Assembly: GCF_040744945.1 (NCBI RefSeq)
Contig: NZ_CP160453.1
Location: 1,612,001-1,676,000, forward strand
Length of the DNA: 64,000 nucleotides
Direction: 5' to 3'
DNA from: Saccharothrix sp. HUAS TT1
GTDB taxonomy: Bacteria; Actinomycetota; Actinomycetes; Mycobacteriales; Pseudonocardiaceae
This document shows, piece after piece, positions 25,140 to 34,969 of the stretch; within the stretch, counting starts at the first letter, position 1, and each line of letters starts with the position of its first letter. The notes under the pieces are model-generated. The model was not told where the DNA came from and did not search any database. It saw only the letters and a list, made by a program, of their open reading frames with translations. The position numbers were made by a program, and so were the translations under genes.

Positions 25140-25940
25140 ACCGGGCAAGAGGTGCGAAGACATCCCGCCGTGCAGGTCCTCGGGCGGGCCGGGATGGTCT
25201 GTTACGGGCTCGTCCACGTGCTCCTGGCCGCTTTGACGGCGCAAGTGGTCCTCGGTGACACCGGGGAGCGGACCGACCAGAAGGGCGCGGTCTCCACGCT
25301 GGCCCAGACCTCCCTCGGGCCGGTCCTGCTGTGGGTGCTCGCGATCGGGCTGTTCGCGTTCGCGGTCTGGCAGCTCACCATGGCCGCGTCCGGCTACGGC
25401 TGGGTGACCAAGAAGCGCAAGCGCGTCTACCGCAAGTGCGGCTCGGTCGGCCGCGCCATCACCGGCACGGTGATCGGCATCGCGGCGATCGGCTACGCGA
25501 CCGGTTCGTCGCAGAGCAGTTCGACCGAGCAGTCCCAGACGTGGACCGCGCGGCTGCTGGCCCTGCCGTTCGGCCAGGTCCTGGTGGGCGCGGTGGCGCT
25601 GTTCGTGCTCGGTCTCGGCGTGATGGTGGCGCGCAAGGGCGTGAAGAAGTCGTTCGAGGACGACCTGGACATGTCAGAGCTGCCCCCCGCGACCCGGCTG
25701 TGGGTCGAGCGGCTCGGCCGGATCGGCTGGATCGGCAAGGGCGCGGCGTACTTCCTCATCGGCGTCCTGGTCGCCTTCGCGGCGATCAACGCCGACCCGT
25801 CCGAGTCCGGCGGGATGGACAAGGCGCTGCACACGCTGGCCGCGCAGCCGTACGGGCTGGTCGCGCTGGCCCTGATCGCGGTCGGCTTCCTGGGCTTCGG
25901 CGCGTACTGCTTCGCCGCGGCCAAGGCGCACAAGGGCTGA
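25131..25940 (+). CDS. DUF1206 family membrane protein
   Basis: This 269-residue integral membrane protein has about six helices arranged in three pairs, each pair holding the DUF1206 repeat ('LGRAGMVCYGLVHVLLAAL', 'VGRAITGTVIGIAAIGYATG', 'IGKGAAYFLIGVLVAFAAI'). Short cytoplasmic loops carry basic residues ('KKRKRVYRK'). The family is common in actinobacteria and has no known function. The GTG start lies inside a stem-loop and right after a TATCAC box, so translation may be leaderless. A strong terminator with a T-run follows at 25952-25992. Confidence 0.87.
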   Translation: MATTGQEVRRHPAVQVLGRAGMVCYGLVHVLLAALTAQVVLGDTGERTDQKGAVSTLAQTSLGPVLLWVLAIGLFAFAVWQLTMAASGYGWVTKKRKRVYRKCGSVGRAITGTVIGIAAIGYATGSSQSSSTEQSQTWTARLLALPFGQVLVGAVALFVLGLGVMVARKGVKKSFEDDLDMSELPPATRLWVERLGRIGWIGKGAAYFLIGVLVAFAAINADPSESGGMDKALHTLAAQPYGLVALALIAVGFLGFGAYCFAAAKAHKG

Positions 25941-25951
25941 GCGGAGTCGCC

Positions 25952-25992
25952 TTCGAGGACGGTGCGCGCCACGGGCGTGCACCGTCCTCGAA
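25952..25992 (+). terminator. Intrinsic terminator with T-run after the DUF1206 gene
   Basis: A 14-bp perfect stem, TTCGAGGACGGTGC (25952-25965) with 25979-25992, is followed by CTTTTTTC. It is the most classical intrinsic terminator in the window. Confidence 0.9.
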
Positions 25993-26087
25993 CTTTTTTC
26001 GGCGACGATGTCGAGAACCCCGCGCCCGCTCCGTCCCCGGTGCGAGAGCGACCAGAATGGGGTCGCACCACACCGAGGAGAACCACG

Positions 26088-26491
26088 ATGGCCAAGTACC
26101 TGCTGCTCAAGCACTACCGCGGCGCGCCGGCGGCGGTCAACGACGTGCCGATGGACCGGTGGACGCCGGAGGAGATCTCGGCGCACGTGCGGTACATGAG
26201 GGACTTCGCGGCCCGGCTGGAGGAGACCGGCGAGTACGTCGACGGCCAGGCGCTCGCCCCCGAGGGGACGTTCGTCCGGTACGACGGCGAGGGCCGGCCG
26301 CCGATGACCGACGGGCCGTTCGCCGAGACCAAGGACGTCATCGCCGGCTGGATGGTCATCGACGTCGACAGCTACGACCGCGCCGTCGAGCTGGCCGGCG
26401 AGCTGTCGGCCGCGCCCGGCGCGGGCGGGGAGCCGATCCACGAGTGGCTGGAACTGCGCCCGTTCCTGTCCACGCCGCCCACCATCACCGA

Positions 26492-26495
<4 letters not shown>
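26088..26495 (+). CDS. DGPF/YCII-related domain protein
   Basis: This 135-residue protein of the YCII-related family has the diagnostic motif 'MTDGPFAETKDVIAGWMVI', from which the DGPF name comes, and the opening 'MAKYLLLKHYRGAP'. Such ferredoxin-like-fold proteins are nearly always encoded with an ECF42 sigma factor, as here, where the two genes overlap by 4 bases (GTGA). The ATG at 26088 is preceded by GAGGAG. Relatives are thought to modulate or be controlled by the partner sigma factor; the molecular role is unproven. Confidence 0.9.
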
Positions 26496-27649
<1,154 letters not shown>

Positions 27650-27671
27650 CGGGTCGGGCACCCTTGGCCGC

Positions 27672-28038
27672 ATGATCGACGAATTCGCGAAGGAGTACCT
27701 GCACGGCGACCTGAAGGAGGTCCGCGAGGCGGTGCTGCGGAAGCTCGACGGACTGCCCGAGTACGACGTCCGCCGCCCCCTCGATCGCCGCCCTCGCCAT
27801 CGACTCACCCGGCCACGTGCCGTGGTGGCCGCGCCCCGACGTGCTGCTGTTCAACGTCCTGGTCCACGTGCTCACCGAGACCAACCGGCACGCCGGACAC
27901 GCCGACATCCTGCGCGAAAAGCTGGACGGCGCGGTGGAGATGGACGCGGAGGCCCTGGCCCGGCGCGGGCAGGACGCGACCTTCTGGGCGAACCGCCGTG
28001 CGGAGGTCGAACGCGCCGCCAGGGCCGCCGGCTCCTGA
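27672..28038 (+). pseudogene. Broken DinB/DUF664 family gene
   Basis: The ATG at 27672 begins a clear DinB-family N-terminus ('MIDEFAKEYLHGDLKEV', 'LDGLPEYDVRRP'). About 35 codons later the frame changes, and the C-terminal part continues in another frame from about 27770 ('IAALAIDSPGHVPWW', 'LLFNVLVHVLTETNRHAGH') to a stop at 28036-28038. Roughly 60-70 residues of the usual middle of the protein are missing, including the first metal-binding His. An internal deletion causing a frameshift explains this best. The family acts as metal-dependent thiol transferases. The remaining C-terminal frame (from about 27817) is probably not functional. Confidence 0.8.
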
Positions 28039-28061
28039 CACGTCCCGTGGTGGGACCGGCA

Positions 28062-28277
28062 CCGGCAACACCGGCGGCGGCTACCGCTGAGCCCGGCCGC
28101 TGGTCACGCGCACCGATCGCGGTGGCCGCCGGTCAGCGAGGCGACAACCCGCAGGTCACGGTGGTGATCGAGCAGAGCCGGGTATCCGGGGGCAGCCGTC
28201 CAAGCACCGGGCCCGACCGGCAACGGACCGAGCCGCCCACCGCTAAGCCGACCTGCTCCGGCAACACCGGCGGCGGC
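28062..28277 (+). repeat. Pair of identical 20-bp direct repeats in a 372-bp gene-free gap
   Basis: CCGGCAACACCGGCGGCGGC occurs at 28062-28081 and again at 28258-28277. The surrounding stretch (28039-28331) has no supported gene and follows the broken DinB-family gene, so it may be decayed DNA. I see no promoter or other structure in it apart from the terminator at its right end. Confidence 0.6.
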
Positions 28278-28331
28278 CCCGCTGCAGCTCGCCCTCCACT
28301 ACCAGGCCGCCACCCCCACCCCCGCCAAAGC

Positions 28332-28368
28332 AAAAGCAGGGGTCCCCGCCAAGGGGACCCCTGCTTTT
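28332..28368. terminator. Strong bidirectional terminator
   Basis: A perfect 16-bp stem (AAAAGCAGGGGTCCCC at 28332-28347 with 28353-28368) around a 5-base loop has an A-run on one side and a T-run on the other. It ends the convergent fadE5-like gene and anything arriving from the left. Confidence 0.92.
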
Positions 28369-28410
28369 ATCTTGCCCGAGGGGTCTGACAATTCCGGCCG
28401 AGGCCGGAGG

Positions 28411-30255
28411 TCAGAAGGACGCCTCGTCGACGTCCATCAGGGCGTTGTCGGTGTTCTCGGTGATCTTGCGGCGGGCGGTCAGCTCGGGCAGGACGGACTT
28501 GGCGAAGAACGACGCCACCGCGACCTTGCCCTCGTAGAACGCCTTGTCCCTCGCCGACACCGGCGCCTCGCCGCCCAGCTTGCCCAGCGCCACGTCGGCC
28601 TGGCGCAGCAGCAGCCAGCCCACCAGCACGTCACCCGCGGTCATCAGCAGGCGCACGGTGTTCTGGCCGACCTTGTACAGGTTGCGCACGTCCTCCTGCG
28701 AGCTGGTCAGGAAGCCGACCAGCGCGCCGAGCATGCCCTGGAGGTCTTCGAGCGCCTGCTTGAGCAGCGCCCGCTCCTCCTTCAGGCGACCGTTGCCGCC
28801 CTCGTTGTCCAGGAACCCCTGGATCTCGCCGTTGAGGAAGCCGAGCGCCTGCCCCTTGTCGCGGATGATCTTCCGGAAGAAGAAGTCCAGCGACTGGATG
28901 GCCGTGGTGCCCTCGTACAGCGAATCGATCTTCGAGTCCCGGATGTACTGCTCGATCGGGTACTCCTGCAGGAAGCCGGAACCGCCCAGCGTCTGCAGCG
29001 ACTGCGCCAGCTGCTCGTACGCGCGCTCGGAGCCGACGCCCTTGACGATCGGCAGCAGCAGGTCGTTGACCTTCTCGGCCAGCTCCTTGTCCGCGCCGCC
29101 CATGGCGATCTTGTCCTGCTGCGTCGCCGTGTACAGGTAGACCGCGCGCAGGCCCTCGGCGTACGCCTTCTGCAGCATCAGGCTGCGGCGCACGTCCGGG
29201 TGGTTGGTGATGGTGACGCGCGGCGCGGTCTTGTCCGTCATCCGGGTCAGGTCGGCGCTCTGCACCCGCTCCTTGGCGTACGCCAGGGCGTTGAGGTAGC
29301 CGGTCGACAGGGTGCCGATGGCCTTCGTGCCGACCATCATCCGGGCGTACTCGATGACCTGGAACATCTGCGCGATGCCGTCGTGCACCTCGCCGAGCAG
29401 CCAGCCCTTGGCCGGGACGCCGTGCTGGCCGAACGCCAGCTCGCACGTGGTGGAGACCTTGAGGCCCATCTTGTGCTCGACGTTGGTGACGAAGGCGCCG
29501 TTGCGCTCCCCGGTCGACTCGCCGGTCTCCGGGTCGAAGTGCCACTTCGGCACCAGGAACAGCGACAGGCCCTTGGTGCCGGGCCTGGCCTCGATGCCGG
29601 GACCCTCGGGGCGGGCCAGCACCAGGTGCATGATGTTCTCGGTCATGTCCTGGTCGGCGGACGTGATGAACCGCTTCACGCCGTCGATGTGCCAGGTGCC
29701 GTCGTCCTGGAGCGTGGCCTTGGCGCGGCCCGCGCCGACGTCGGAACCCGCGTCCGGCTCGGTCAGCACCATGGTGGCGCCCCAGCCGCGCTCGATCATG
29801 ATCTCGGCCCAGCGCTTCTGCTGCCCGGTGCCGTTCTTGTAGACGACCGAGGCGAAGTTCGGACCGGCGAGGTACATGTAGACGGCCGGGTTCGCGCCGA
29901 GGATCAGCTCGGACGCGGCCCACTGGACCGAGGGCGGGATGCCGAAGCCGCCCAGCTCGTTCGGCAGCGACAAGCGGTACCACTCGCCGTCCCAGATGGC
30001 CTGGTAGGACCTCTTGAACGACTCCGGCAGCGTTGCCGAGTGGGTCTTCGGGTCGAAGACCGGCGGGTTGCGGTCGGCGTCGGCGAAGGACTCCGCCAGC
30101 GGCCCGACCGCCAGGTTGTTGAGCTCGGCAAGCACGCCGCGCGCGGTGTCCTCGTCGGACTGCTCGAACGGCCCCGTGCCGAGGTGGTCCTGCACGTTGA
30201 AGACCTCGAACAGGTTGAACTCGAGGTCCCGGACGTTGCTCTTGTAGTGACCCAT
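28411..30255 (-). CDS. fadE5: Long-form acyl-CoA dehydrogenase, FadE5-like
   Basis: This 614-residue FAD acyl-CoA dehydrogenase of the FadE5 type has a C-terminal extension of about 150 residues beyond the normal core. Seen motifs are '[14 protein letters not shown]' and '[17 protein letters not shown]' at the N-terminus, '[18 protein letters not shown]' (flavin loop) and catalytic base E448 in '[15 protein letters not shown]', essentially where I recall the FadE5 base. It oxidises acyl-CoAs in beta-oxidation. The ATG at 30255 ('MGHYKSN') matches mycobacterial FadE5 as I recall it; GTG 30267 is an alternative. Operator site C lies 37 bases upstream. A terminator at 28332-28368 ends the unit. 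Confidence 0.9.
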   Translation of the reverse strand: MGHYKSNVRDLEFNLFEVFNVQDHLGTGPFEQSDEDTARGVLAELNNLAVGPLAESFADADRNPPVFDPKTHSATLPESFKRSYQAIWDGEWYRLSLPNELGGFGIPPSVQWAASELILGANPAVYMYLAGPNFASVVYKNGTGQQKRWAEIMIERGWGATMVLTEPDAGSDVGAGRAKATLQDDGTWHIDGVKRFITSADQDMTENIMHLVLARPEGPGIEARPGTKGLSLFLVPKWHFDPETGESTGERNGAFVTNVEHKMGLKVSTTCELAFGQHGVPAKGWLLGEVHDGIAQMFQVIEYARMMVGTKAIGTLSTGYLNALAYAKERVQSADLTRMTDKTAPRVTITNHPDVRRSLMLQKAYAEGLRAVYLYTATQQDKIAMGGADKELAEKVNDLLLPIVKGVGSERAYEQLAQSLQTLGGSGFLQEYPIEQYIRDSKIDSLYEGTTAIQSLDFFFRKIIRDKGQALGFLNGEIQGFLDNEGGNGRLKEERALLKQALEDLQGMLGALVGFLTSSQEDVRNLYKVGQNTVRLLMTAGDVLVGWLLLRQADVALGKLGGEAPVSARDKAFYEGKVAVASFFAKSVLPELTARRKITENTDNALMDVDEASF

Positions 30256-30291
30256 CTCGTCGCTCACTCCATGCTGGTCGGGGCGGTCCCC

Positions 30292-30327
30292 TACTGACCG
30301 GTAACAACAGGGTATTACCTGTCAGTA
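30292..30327. promoter_or_regulatory. Fatty-acid oxidation operator (site C) before fadE5
   Basis: Two inverted copies of TACTGAC-N-GGTAA are present: TACTGACCGGTAA at 30292 and its complement ending TACCTGTCAGTA at 30316-30327. Unit spacing is 24 bp rather than the 16 bp of sites A and B, so binding geometry may differ. It lies 37-72 bases upstream of the fadE5 start. Confidence 0.7.
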
Positions 30328-30382
30328 ACCCCGGCAAGGCCGTCCGCTGCGGTTGTGGCGAATCAGACCGGATCGGACCTGT

Positions 30383-31120
30383 TCAGGCCGGCCCGACCGG
30401 ACCACCGGAGAGCAGCCCGGCCTGGTACGCGAGGGACACGGCGTGGGTCCGGTCGCGAGCGCGGAGCTTGCGCAGGATGTTCTTCACGTGCGTGCGCACG
30501 GTCTCCACCGAGACGTACAGCTCGTTCGCGACCGCCTGGTTCTCCATCCCGCCCGCGATGAGCTGCAGCACCTCGTACTCCCGGCGGGACAGCGAGCGGC
30601 GCGTGCCCGCCTCCGCGGTCGGCGTGAACCCGACGGCCAGCGGCGCCAGCGTCGGGTCCAGGTAGGACCGGTCGGCGTGGGCGCGGGAGATGGCCTGCAG
30701 CACCTCGCCGATCTCGGCCGCCCTCGGCACCAGCCCGCGCGCGCCCGCCGCCAACGCCGTGCGCACGTACTTCGCCGTCCGGTGCGGGTCGCGGACCAGC
30801 GACACGATCACCAGGGCCGGGTCGTTGCCGGTCAGCAGGGTCGTCAGGTGGCCCTGCGGGTCGAGCAGGGAGTCCACCAGCAGCACGTCGGGCCGCAGCC
30901 GCTCGTGCAGCCGCACCGCCGTGTGCAGCTGCCCGGTGGAGCCCAGCCAGTGCATGGCGGGCGTGCGCCGGACGACGGCCGCCAGTCCCTCGCGGAACAG
31001 GGGCAGGGGGTCCACCAGGGCCACCCCCGGCCCAGGGGCCCGCAGGTCGTCGCCCCGAGCGGGCGGGCGCACGTCGACACCGGTTCGCATGACCATGCGA
31101 CCACGTCGGTGACCAGCCAT
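30383..31120 (-). CDS. LuxR-family (NarL-type) response-regulator-like protein
   Basis: This 245-residue regulator has an N-terminal receiver-like domain (about 30-150, 'VALVDPLPLFREGLAAVV', presumed phospho-Asp in 'VLLVDSLLD') and a C-terminal LuxR helix-turn-helix ('LSRREYEVLQLIAGG', 'NELYVSVETVRTHVKNIL'). The receiver keeps only one of the paired acidic residues at its start ('VDPLP' rather than DD), so phosphorylation may be weak or absent. No histidine kinase gene is near, making it an orphan. ATG 31120 was chosen as the first start giving a normal N-terminus. It is divergent from the sodium:solute symporter gene. Confidence 0.82.
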   Translation of the reverse strand: MAGHRRGRMVMRTGVDVRPPARGDDLRAPGPGVALVDPLPLFREGLAAVVRRTPAMHWLGSTGQLHTAVRLHERLRPDVLLVDSLLDPQGHLTTLLTGNDPALVIVSLVRDPHRTAKYVRTALAAGARGLVPRAAEIGEVLQAISRAHADRSYLDPTLAPLAVGFTPTAEAGTRRSLSRREYEVLQLIAGGMENQAVANELYVSVETVRTHVKNILRKLRARDRTHAVSLAYQAGLLSGGPVGPA

Positions 31121-31337
31121 GACGCGGTTCTTCCGAATTTCTTTCACGGGTTCAGCGCACTGACCCGGGTCAGATATGTGAACAAGAATCACGAATGTGA
31201 CTCAATGACCCTGCGCGGCCTTCCGCGCGGCGCAACAGCCTCGTAAGACGTACGTCACACACCCATGTGGGACGCCGCGCACCGCCGCCGCCCGTACCCG
31301 CGCTGCCACCCGTGGGCCGAAGACTCGTGGAGGCCTC
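31121..31337. promoter_or_regulatory. Divergent promoter gap between the LuxR-type and symporter genes
   Basis: This 217-bp gap is AT-richer than its surroundings between 31170 and 31215 and holds several short GTGA/TCAC repeats (for example TCAC-gaat-GTGA near 31190). They resemble CRP half-sites but the spacing is wrong. I see no other clear structure. Confidence 0.35.
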
Positions 31338-32852
31338 ATGGAAACCCTCGACTGGATCGTCGTCGGTGGGTACTTCTTCGTGATGGTGGCGATCGGCTAC
31401 TGGTCACGTGGGCGGATCAAGAACATCGCCGACTTCTTCACCGCCGGCGGCCGGATGCCGTGGTGGCTGTCCGGCATCTCGCACCACATGTCCGGCTACA
31501 GCGCCGTCATGTTCGTGGCCTTCGCCGCCGAGGCCTACCGCCTCGGCCTGACCGTCTACATCTGGTGGGCGCTGACGATCGGCGTCGGCGTCGGCATCGG
31601 CGCCTTCCTCTGGGCGGGCGCCTGGAACCGGCTGCGCTCCAAGCACGGCGTCAAGTCGCCGCTGGAGTACCTGGCCCGGCGCTACAACGTGCCGACCCAG
31701 CAGATCATGGCGTGGGCGGGCGCGGCGCTGAAGGTCGTGGACATCGCGGCCAAGTGGGTCGCCGTCTCGCTGCTGCTCCAGGGCTTCGCGGGCGTCCCGA
31801 TCTGGCTCGGCATCACGATCGTCGGCGCGGTCACCATGGTCTACTCGGTGATGGGCGGCCTGTGGGCGGACGCGCTGACCGACTTCGGCCAGTTCATCAT
31901 CCAGGGCCTGGCGGGCATCGCCATGTTCGTCGCGGTCGCGGCGCACTTCGGCGGCATCGACTTCATGTGGACCATCTGGGACCGGCTGCCCGAGTCGCAC
32001 TCCGACCCGCTGTCCGGCCAGTACACGCTGATCTTCTTCATGGCGCTGTTCCTGATCAAGACGCTGGAGTACAACGGCGGCATGTGGAACCTGGCGCAGC
32101 GCTACATGGCCGCGCCGTCCGGCGCCGCCGCCAAGCGGTCCGCGCTGCTGTCCAGCGCGCTGTGGCTGCTCTGGCCGCTGATCCTGTTCTTCCCGATGTG
32201 GGCCGCGCCGCTGATCGTGCCCGGCATGGAGGCCAACGCCGAGCAGGCCTACGTCGAGATGGGCAAGGCCATGCTGCCCGCGGGCATGGTCGGCCTGGTG
32301 CTGGCGGGCTTCTTCTCGCACACCATGGCGATGGTGTCCTCGGACGCCAACGTGATCTCCGCCGTCATCACCCGGGACATGCTGCCCAAGCTGTGGAAGG
32401 GCGTGCGGCGGCTCAGCGAGGCGGCGCAGCTGCGGCTGGCGCGGATCACCACGTTCGCGTTCATCGGGCTGAGCATGACGATCGCGCTGACGGCGGACAC
32501 CAAGGGGTTCGTGCTCAAGGTCGTGATCGCCCTGGTGGCGGCCACCATGGGCCCGATCGCGATCCCGCTGATGCTCGGCATGCTGCCGTGGTTCAAGAAG
32601 GTCGGCCCGACCGCCGCGACCAGCTCGGTGGTCGGCGGCCTCGGCACGTGGGCCGTGCTGTACGTGCTGCAGCAGAACAAGGTCGAGTTCGTCACCCAGG
32701 CGGTGATCGTGTCCTGGCCGCTGCTGGTGTCGCTGGTGCTGTACCTGGTCATCGGCCTGGTGATCAAGCCGGAGCCGTCGCCGGATCGCGACGCGCTGGT
32801 CGAGTCGCTGCGGTCCGACCCGGACGAGGAGAAGGTGCCCACGCGCGCCTGA
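31338..32852 (+). CDS. Sodium:solute symporter (SSS family)
   Basis: This 504-residue integral membrane protein of the SSS/SLC5 family has about 13 helices. Signs are the opening helix 'LDWIVVGGYFFVMVAIGYWS', the family segment 'FFTAGGRMPWWLSGISHHMSG', 'SPLEYLARRYN' and 'VYSVMGGLWADALTDFGQF', where Na-site residues lie. It imports a solute, typically a sugar, proline or a carboxylate, with sodium; the substrate cannot be read. The ATG at 31338 follows a purine-rich GGAGG site. Divergent from the LuxR-type gene, it may be regulated by that protein. A 13-bp hairpin ends the gene. Confidence 0.9.
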   Translation: METLDWIVVGGYFFVMVAIGYWSRGRIKNIADFFTAGGRMPWWLSGISHHMSGYSAVMFVAFAAEAYRLGLTVYIWWALTIGVGVGIGAFLWAGAWNRLRSKHGVKSPLEYLARRYNVPTQQIMAWAGAALKVVDIAAKWVAVSLLLQGFAGVPIWLGITIVGAVTMVYSVMGGLWADALTDFGQFIIQGLAGIAMFVAVAAHFGGIDFMWTIWDRLPESHSDPLSGQYTLIFFMALFLIKTLEYNGGMWNLAQRYMAAPSGAAAKRSALLSSALWLLWPLILFFPMWAAPLIVPGMEANAEQAYVEMGKAMLPAGMVGLVLAGFFSHTMAMVSSDANVISAVITRDMLPKLWKGVRRLSEAAQLRLARITTFAFIGLSMTIALTADTKGFVLKVVIALVAATMGPIAIPLMLGMLPWFKKVGPTAATSSVVGGLGTWAVLYVLQQNKVEFVTQAVIVSWPLLVSLVLYLVIGLVIKPEPSPDRDALVESLRSDPDEEKVPTRA

Positions 32853-32859
32853 CCCGTGC

Positions 32860-32890
32860 CGGTGCGGGCGCCCTCGTGGCGCCCGCACCG
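32860..32890 (+). terminator. Terminator after the symporter gene
   Basis: A perfect 13-bp stem (32860-32872 with 32878-32890, arm CGGTGCGGGCGCC) around a 5-base loop lies 8 bases past the stop codon. Confidence 0.85.
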
Positions 32891-32938
32891 CGCCGGTGGT
32901 GGTGGCGCGCGGGGAGAACGGCCGCACGAGGCGCGTGT

Positions 32939-32965
32939 TAGTGTGTGTACAAATGATTAGTGCAC
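32939..32965 (+). promoter_or_regulatory. Leaderless promoter and OhrR operator 2
   Basis: TAGTGT (32939-32944) is a TANNNT-type -10 box 8 bases before the ATG at 32953. An imperfect 21-bp palindrome (32945-32965, GTGTAC...GTGCAC, 8 of 10 pairs) covers the transcript start and start codon. Length and outer hexamers match the perfect operator at 13481-13501. Confidence 0.6.
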
Positions 32966-33402
32966 AAAACGTTGAGGACCCGCTGGCCCTGGAACGGCAG
33001 GTCTGCTTCGCGTTGTCCATCGCCTCCAGGAACGTGGTCGCGCTCTACCGGCCGCTGTTGGAGCCCATGGGGCTCACCCACCCGCAGTACCTGGTGATGC
33101 TCGCCCTCTGGGGCCGCGCGCCGCTGTCGGTGAAGGAGCTGAGCAGGCTGCTGGCGCTGGAGCCCGCGACGCTGTCACCGCTGCTCAAGCGGCTGGAGGC
33201 GATCGGGTACGTGACGCGGTCGCGGGACGCGGCGGACGAGCGGCTGCTCGCCGTGGCGCTGACCGGGGCCGGTGCGGCGCTGCGCGAACGCGCCCTGGCC
33301 ATCCCGCCCGCGGTGGTCGAGCGGCTGGGCATGTCGCTGGACGAGTTGCGCGACCTGCACACCGTGCTGACCAGGGTGATCGCCGCGACGGAGCGGTCGT
33401 GA
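32953..33402 (+). CDS. MarR family regulator, OhrR-like (copy 2)
   Basis: This 149-residue winged-helix regulator is similar to the OhrR-like protein at 13554. The candidate sensor is C18 in 'LERQVCFALSIASRNV', and the DNA-binding region reads 'LALEPATLSPLLKRLEAIGY'. The two proteins share 'RPLL(D/E)...GLT(Y/H)PQYLV' and 'TLSPLLKRLEA', so they are paralogues. The ATG at 32953 fits a leaderless transcript from TAGTGT. It is coupled by a GTGA overlap to a DUF5313 membrane gene. No peroxidase gene of the Ohr type is in the window. Confidence 0.86.
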   Translation: MISAQNVEDPLALERQVCFALSIASRNVVALYRPLLEPMGLTHPQYLVMLALWGRAPLSVKELSRLLALEPATLSPLLKRLEAIGYVTRSRDAADERLLAVALTGAGAALRERALAIPPAVVERLGMSLDELRDLHTVLTRVIAATERS

Positions 33403-33791
33403 ACAGGCCGTCGCTGCCGCTGCGGGCGTGGTACCTGCTCGGCGGCAGGCTGCCCCAGCGGCACCGGGAGTGGGTGTTCCAGCAGGCCACCAAGCCGACG
33501 TGGCTGTTCTGGTTCGGCGTCCGGATGTTCCTGCAGGTGCTGCCGCTGACGGTGGTGATCGCGCTGGCGCTGGTGCTCGGCCTGGGCTCGCCGTGGCCGT
33601 TGGCGATCGCCTGCGGGTCGCTGGGACTGGTGGTGGGTGTGTACTTCGGGGTGTCGTACGCGATCGAGAGCACCGACCACCGGATGACGAAGTACGGCTA
33701 CCCGACGGGCGCGGCGGCGGCGGTGCGCAAGGAGCGGACGCGACGTGACCAGGAGCGCTACGAGCAGGTGTGGCGTTCGACCGAGTCCTGA
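33399..33791 (+). CDS. DUF5313-like small membrane protein
   Basis: This 130-residue protein has two membrane helices near its middle ('VLPLTVVIALALVLGLG', 'PLAIACGSLGLVVGVYFG') and a charged C-terminal tail ('RKERTRRDQERYEQVW'). The opening 'PLRAWYLLGGRLPQRHREWV' is typical of the actinobacterial DUF5313 family, whose function is unknown. GTG 33399 overlaps the OhrR copy 2 stop codon, so the two are co-translated, and the protein may belong to the oxidative-stress response. That last point is inference from position only. Confidence 0.75.
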   Translation: MNRPSLPLRAWYLLGGRLPQRHREWVFQQATKPTWLFWFGVRMFLQVLPLTVVIALALVLGLGSPWPLAIACGSLGLVVGVYFGVSYAIESTDHRMTKYGYPTGAAAAVRKERTRRDQERYEQVWRSTES

Positions 33792-33807
33792 ACCCCGAGG
33801 TGCGCCG

Positions 33808-34761
33808 GTGGAGTGGCAGCGAGCGGTGGCGGCGGCGTTCGGCCTCGGTGACGTGGTCGAGCCGTGGACGCCGGTGACGGGTGGGCGTGCGCACCTGATG
33901 TGGCGCCTGCGCACGTCCCGCGGCACGTGGGCGGTCAAACGGCTGAACCGCTCCCGCGAGGACTGGTGGCTGCGCGACTACCTCGTGTCGGCGGAGATCC
34001 AGCTCGAAGCGCACACCCGCGGCTTCCCCATGCCCCGCCCGATCCACCCGCTGAACCCGGCCGCGCCGCTGCTGGCGGACGTCCGGGTCGGTGACGAGGT
34101 GGCCGGCTACCTGGTCCACGAGTGGCACGAAGGCCACCCGCTGACGTCCGACGTCTCCGCGTGGGTCGGCGGCACGCTGGCATCCCTGCACCGCCTCCAG
34201 CCGGGCGGCGAACCCGCGTACCCGCCGCACCCCGTCGAGGAGTGGCGGGAGTGGCTGGACGAGGCTCCGAACGACTTCACCGACGCCGTGCGGGCGTACC
34301 TGCCCGACATCGCCGAGGCCAGGTCGATCGCCCTGGCCACGGGTGATTTGACGTTGGTGCGGACCCACCGCGACGTGAAGCCGGACAACGTCCTGGAGAC
34401 CCCCGACGGCCCCCTCCTGGTGGACTGGGACGGCGCCGGCCCGGACTACGCGGAGTGGGAACTGACCCGCGCCGCCCTGCACTTCAGCGCCCTGGGCGAG
34501 AACCGCCCCGCGTTCGACACCGTGATCGCCTCCTACCGGGAAGCCGGCGGCCCCCGCCCACCCGCGTCCCCCACCGCGTTCGCCGGCCTGCTCCGCACCT
34601 ACCTGGGCGGCGCCGCCTGGATGGTGTGGCGCGCCCTGGGCCACCGCCCCGTCACCCCCGCCGAACGCACCGCCGCCGAGCCCCACGCGCTGGAACTGCT
34701 GGCCGACCTGCGCACCTCCCTGGCCCGCCTGGACGACTGGGTGCAGCGCCTGCGCTCATGA
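33808..34761 (+). CDS. Aminoglycoside phosphotransferase (APH)-fold kinase
   Basis: This 317-residue member of the APH/choline-kinase superfamily has the nucleotide lobe 'GRAHLMWRLRTSRGTWAVKR' with the ATP-binding Lys, the catalytic loop 'VRTHRDVKPDNVLE' (Asp base) and the metal motif 'LLVDWDGAGPDYAEWE'. It phosphorylates a small hydroxylated compound; resistance cannot be claimed because many members act on metabolites. The GTG at 33808 follows GAGGTG; upstream in-frame codons overlap the previous gene. The gene is transcribed alone and ends at a 12-bp hairpin. Confidence 0.85.
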   Translation: MEWQRAVAAAFGLGDVVEPWTPVTGGRAHLMWRLRTSRGTWAVKRLNRSREDWWLRDYLVSAEIQLEAHTRGFPMPRPIHPLNPAAPLLADVRVGDEVAGYLVHEWHEGHPLTSDVSAWVGGTLASLHRLQPGGEPAYPPHPVEEWREWLDEAPNDFTDAVRAYLPDIAEARSIALATGDLTLVRTHRDVKPDNVLETPDGPLLVDWDGAGPDYAEWELTRAALHFSALGENRPAFDTVIASYREAGGPRPPASPTAFAGLLRTYLGGAAWMVWRALGHRPVTPAERTAAEPHALELLADLRTSLARLDDWVQRLRS

Positions 34762-34763
34762 CG

Positions 34764-34806
34764 AAGGCCCAGGTCATCCGGCTGAACCGGCGCTGACCTG
34801 GGCCTT
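34764..34806. terminator. Bidirectional terminator between the APH-like gene and tRNA-Gly
   Basis: AAGGCCCAGGTC (34764-34775) pairs perfectly with 34795-34806, and an inner CCGG/CCGG stem strengthens the loop. CTTTCG follows on the plus strand. It lies 2 bases past the APH-like stop and 9 bases past the 3' end of the convergent tRNA. Confidence 0.8.
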
Positions 34807-34815
34807 TCGATCAAG

Positions 34816-34886
34816 AGCGGGTGACGGGAATCGAACCCGCCTCTACAGCTTGGGAAGCTGTCGTTCTACCAATGAACTACACCCGC
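34816..34886 (-). tRNA. tRNA-Gly (anticodon CCC)
   Basis: Read on the minus strand, the acceptor stem GCGGGTG/CACCCGC, the T-arm GCGGGTTCGATTCCCGTC and the anticodon arm ACAGC-TTCCCAA-GCTGT fold a complete cloverleaf. The anticodon CCC reads GGG glycine codons. The discriminator base is T at 34816 (complement of A), and no CCA is encoded. Length is 71 bases. Confidence 0.95.
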
Positions 34887-34969
34887 GTGGTGCGTGCCCG
34901 ATCATACACACAGCCGGTGGGCGGGTGGGGCGGTGTGGTCACCCGGGCTGTGCCGCCTAGGCTGTGCCC

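Noticed and set aside
22632..25244. 870-residue reading frame antisense to the VanW-family gene
   Set aside because: It is a high-GC shadow with repetitive Arg/Gly/Leu/Val composition and no motif.
31171..31200. CRP-like site TGTGAACAAGAATCAC before the symporter gene
   Set aside because: The half-sites are seven bases apart, whereas the consensus has six, so the site is not convincing.
33808..34761. APH-fold protein as an antibiotic resistance gene
   Set aside because: The fold is shared with choline and other metabolite kinases, and no resistance-specific signature is visible.
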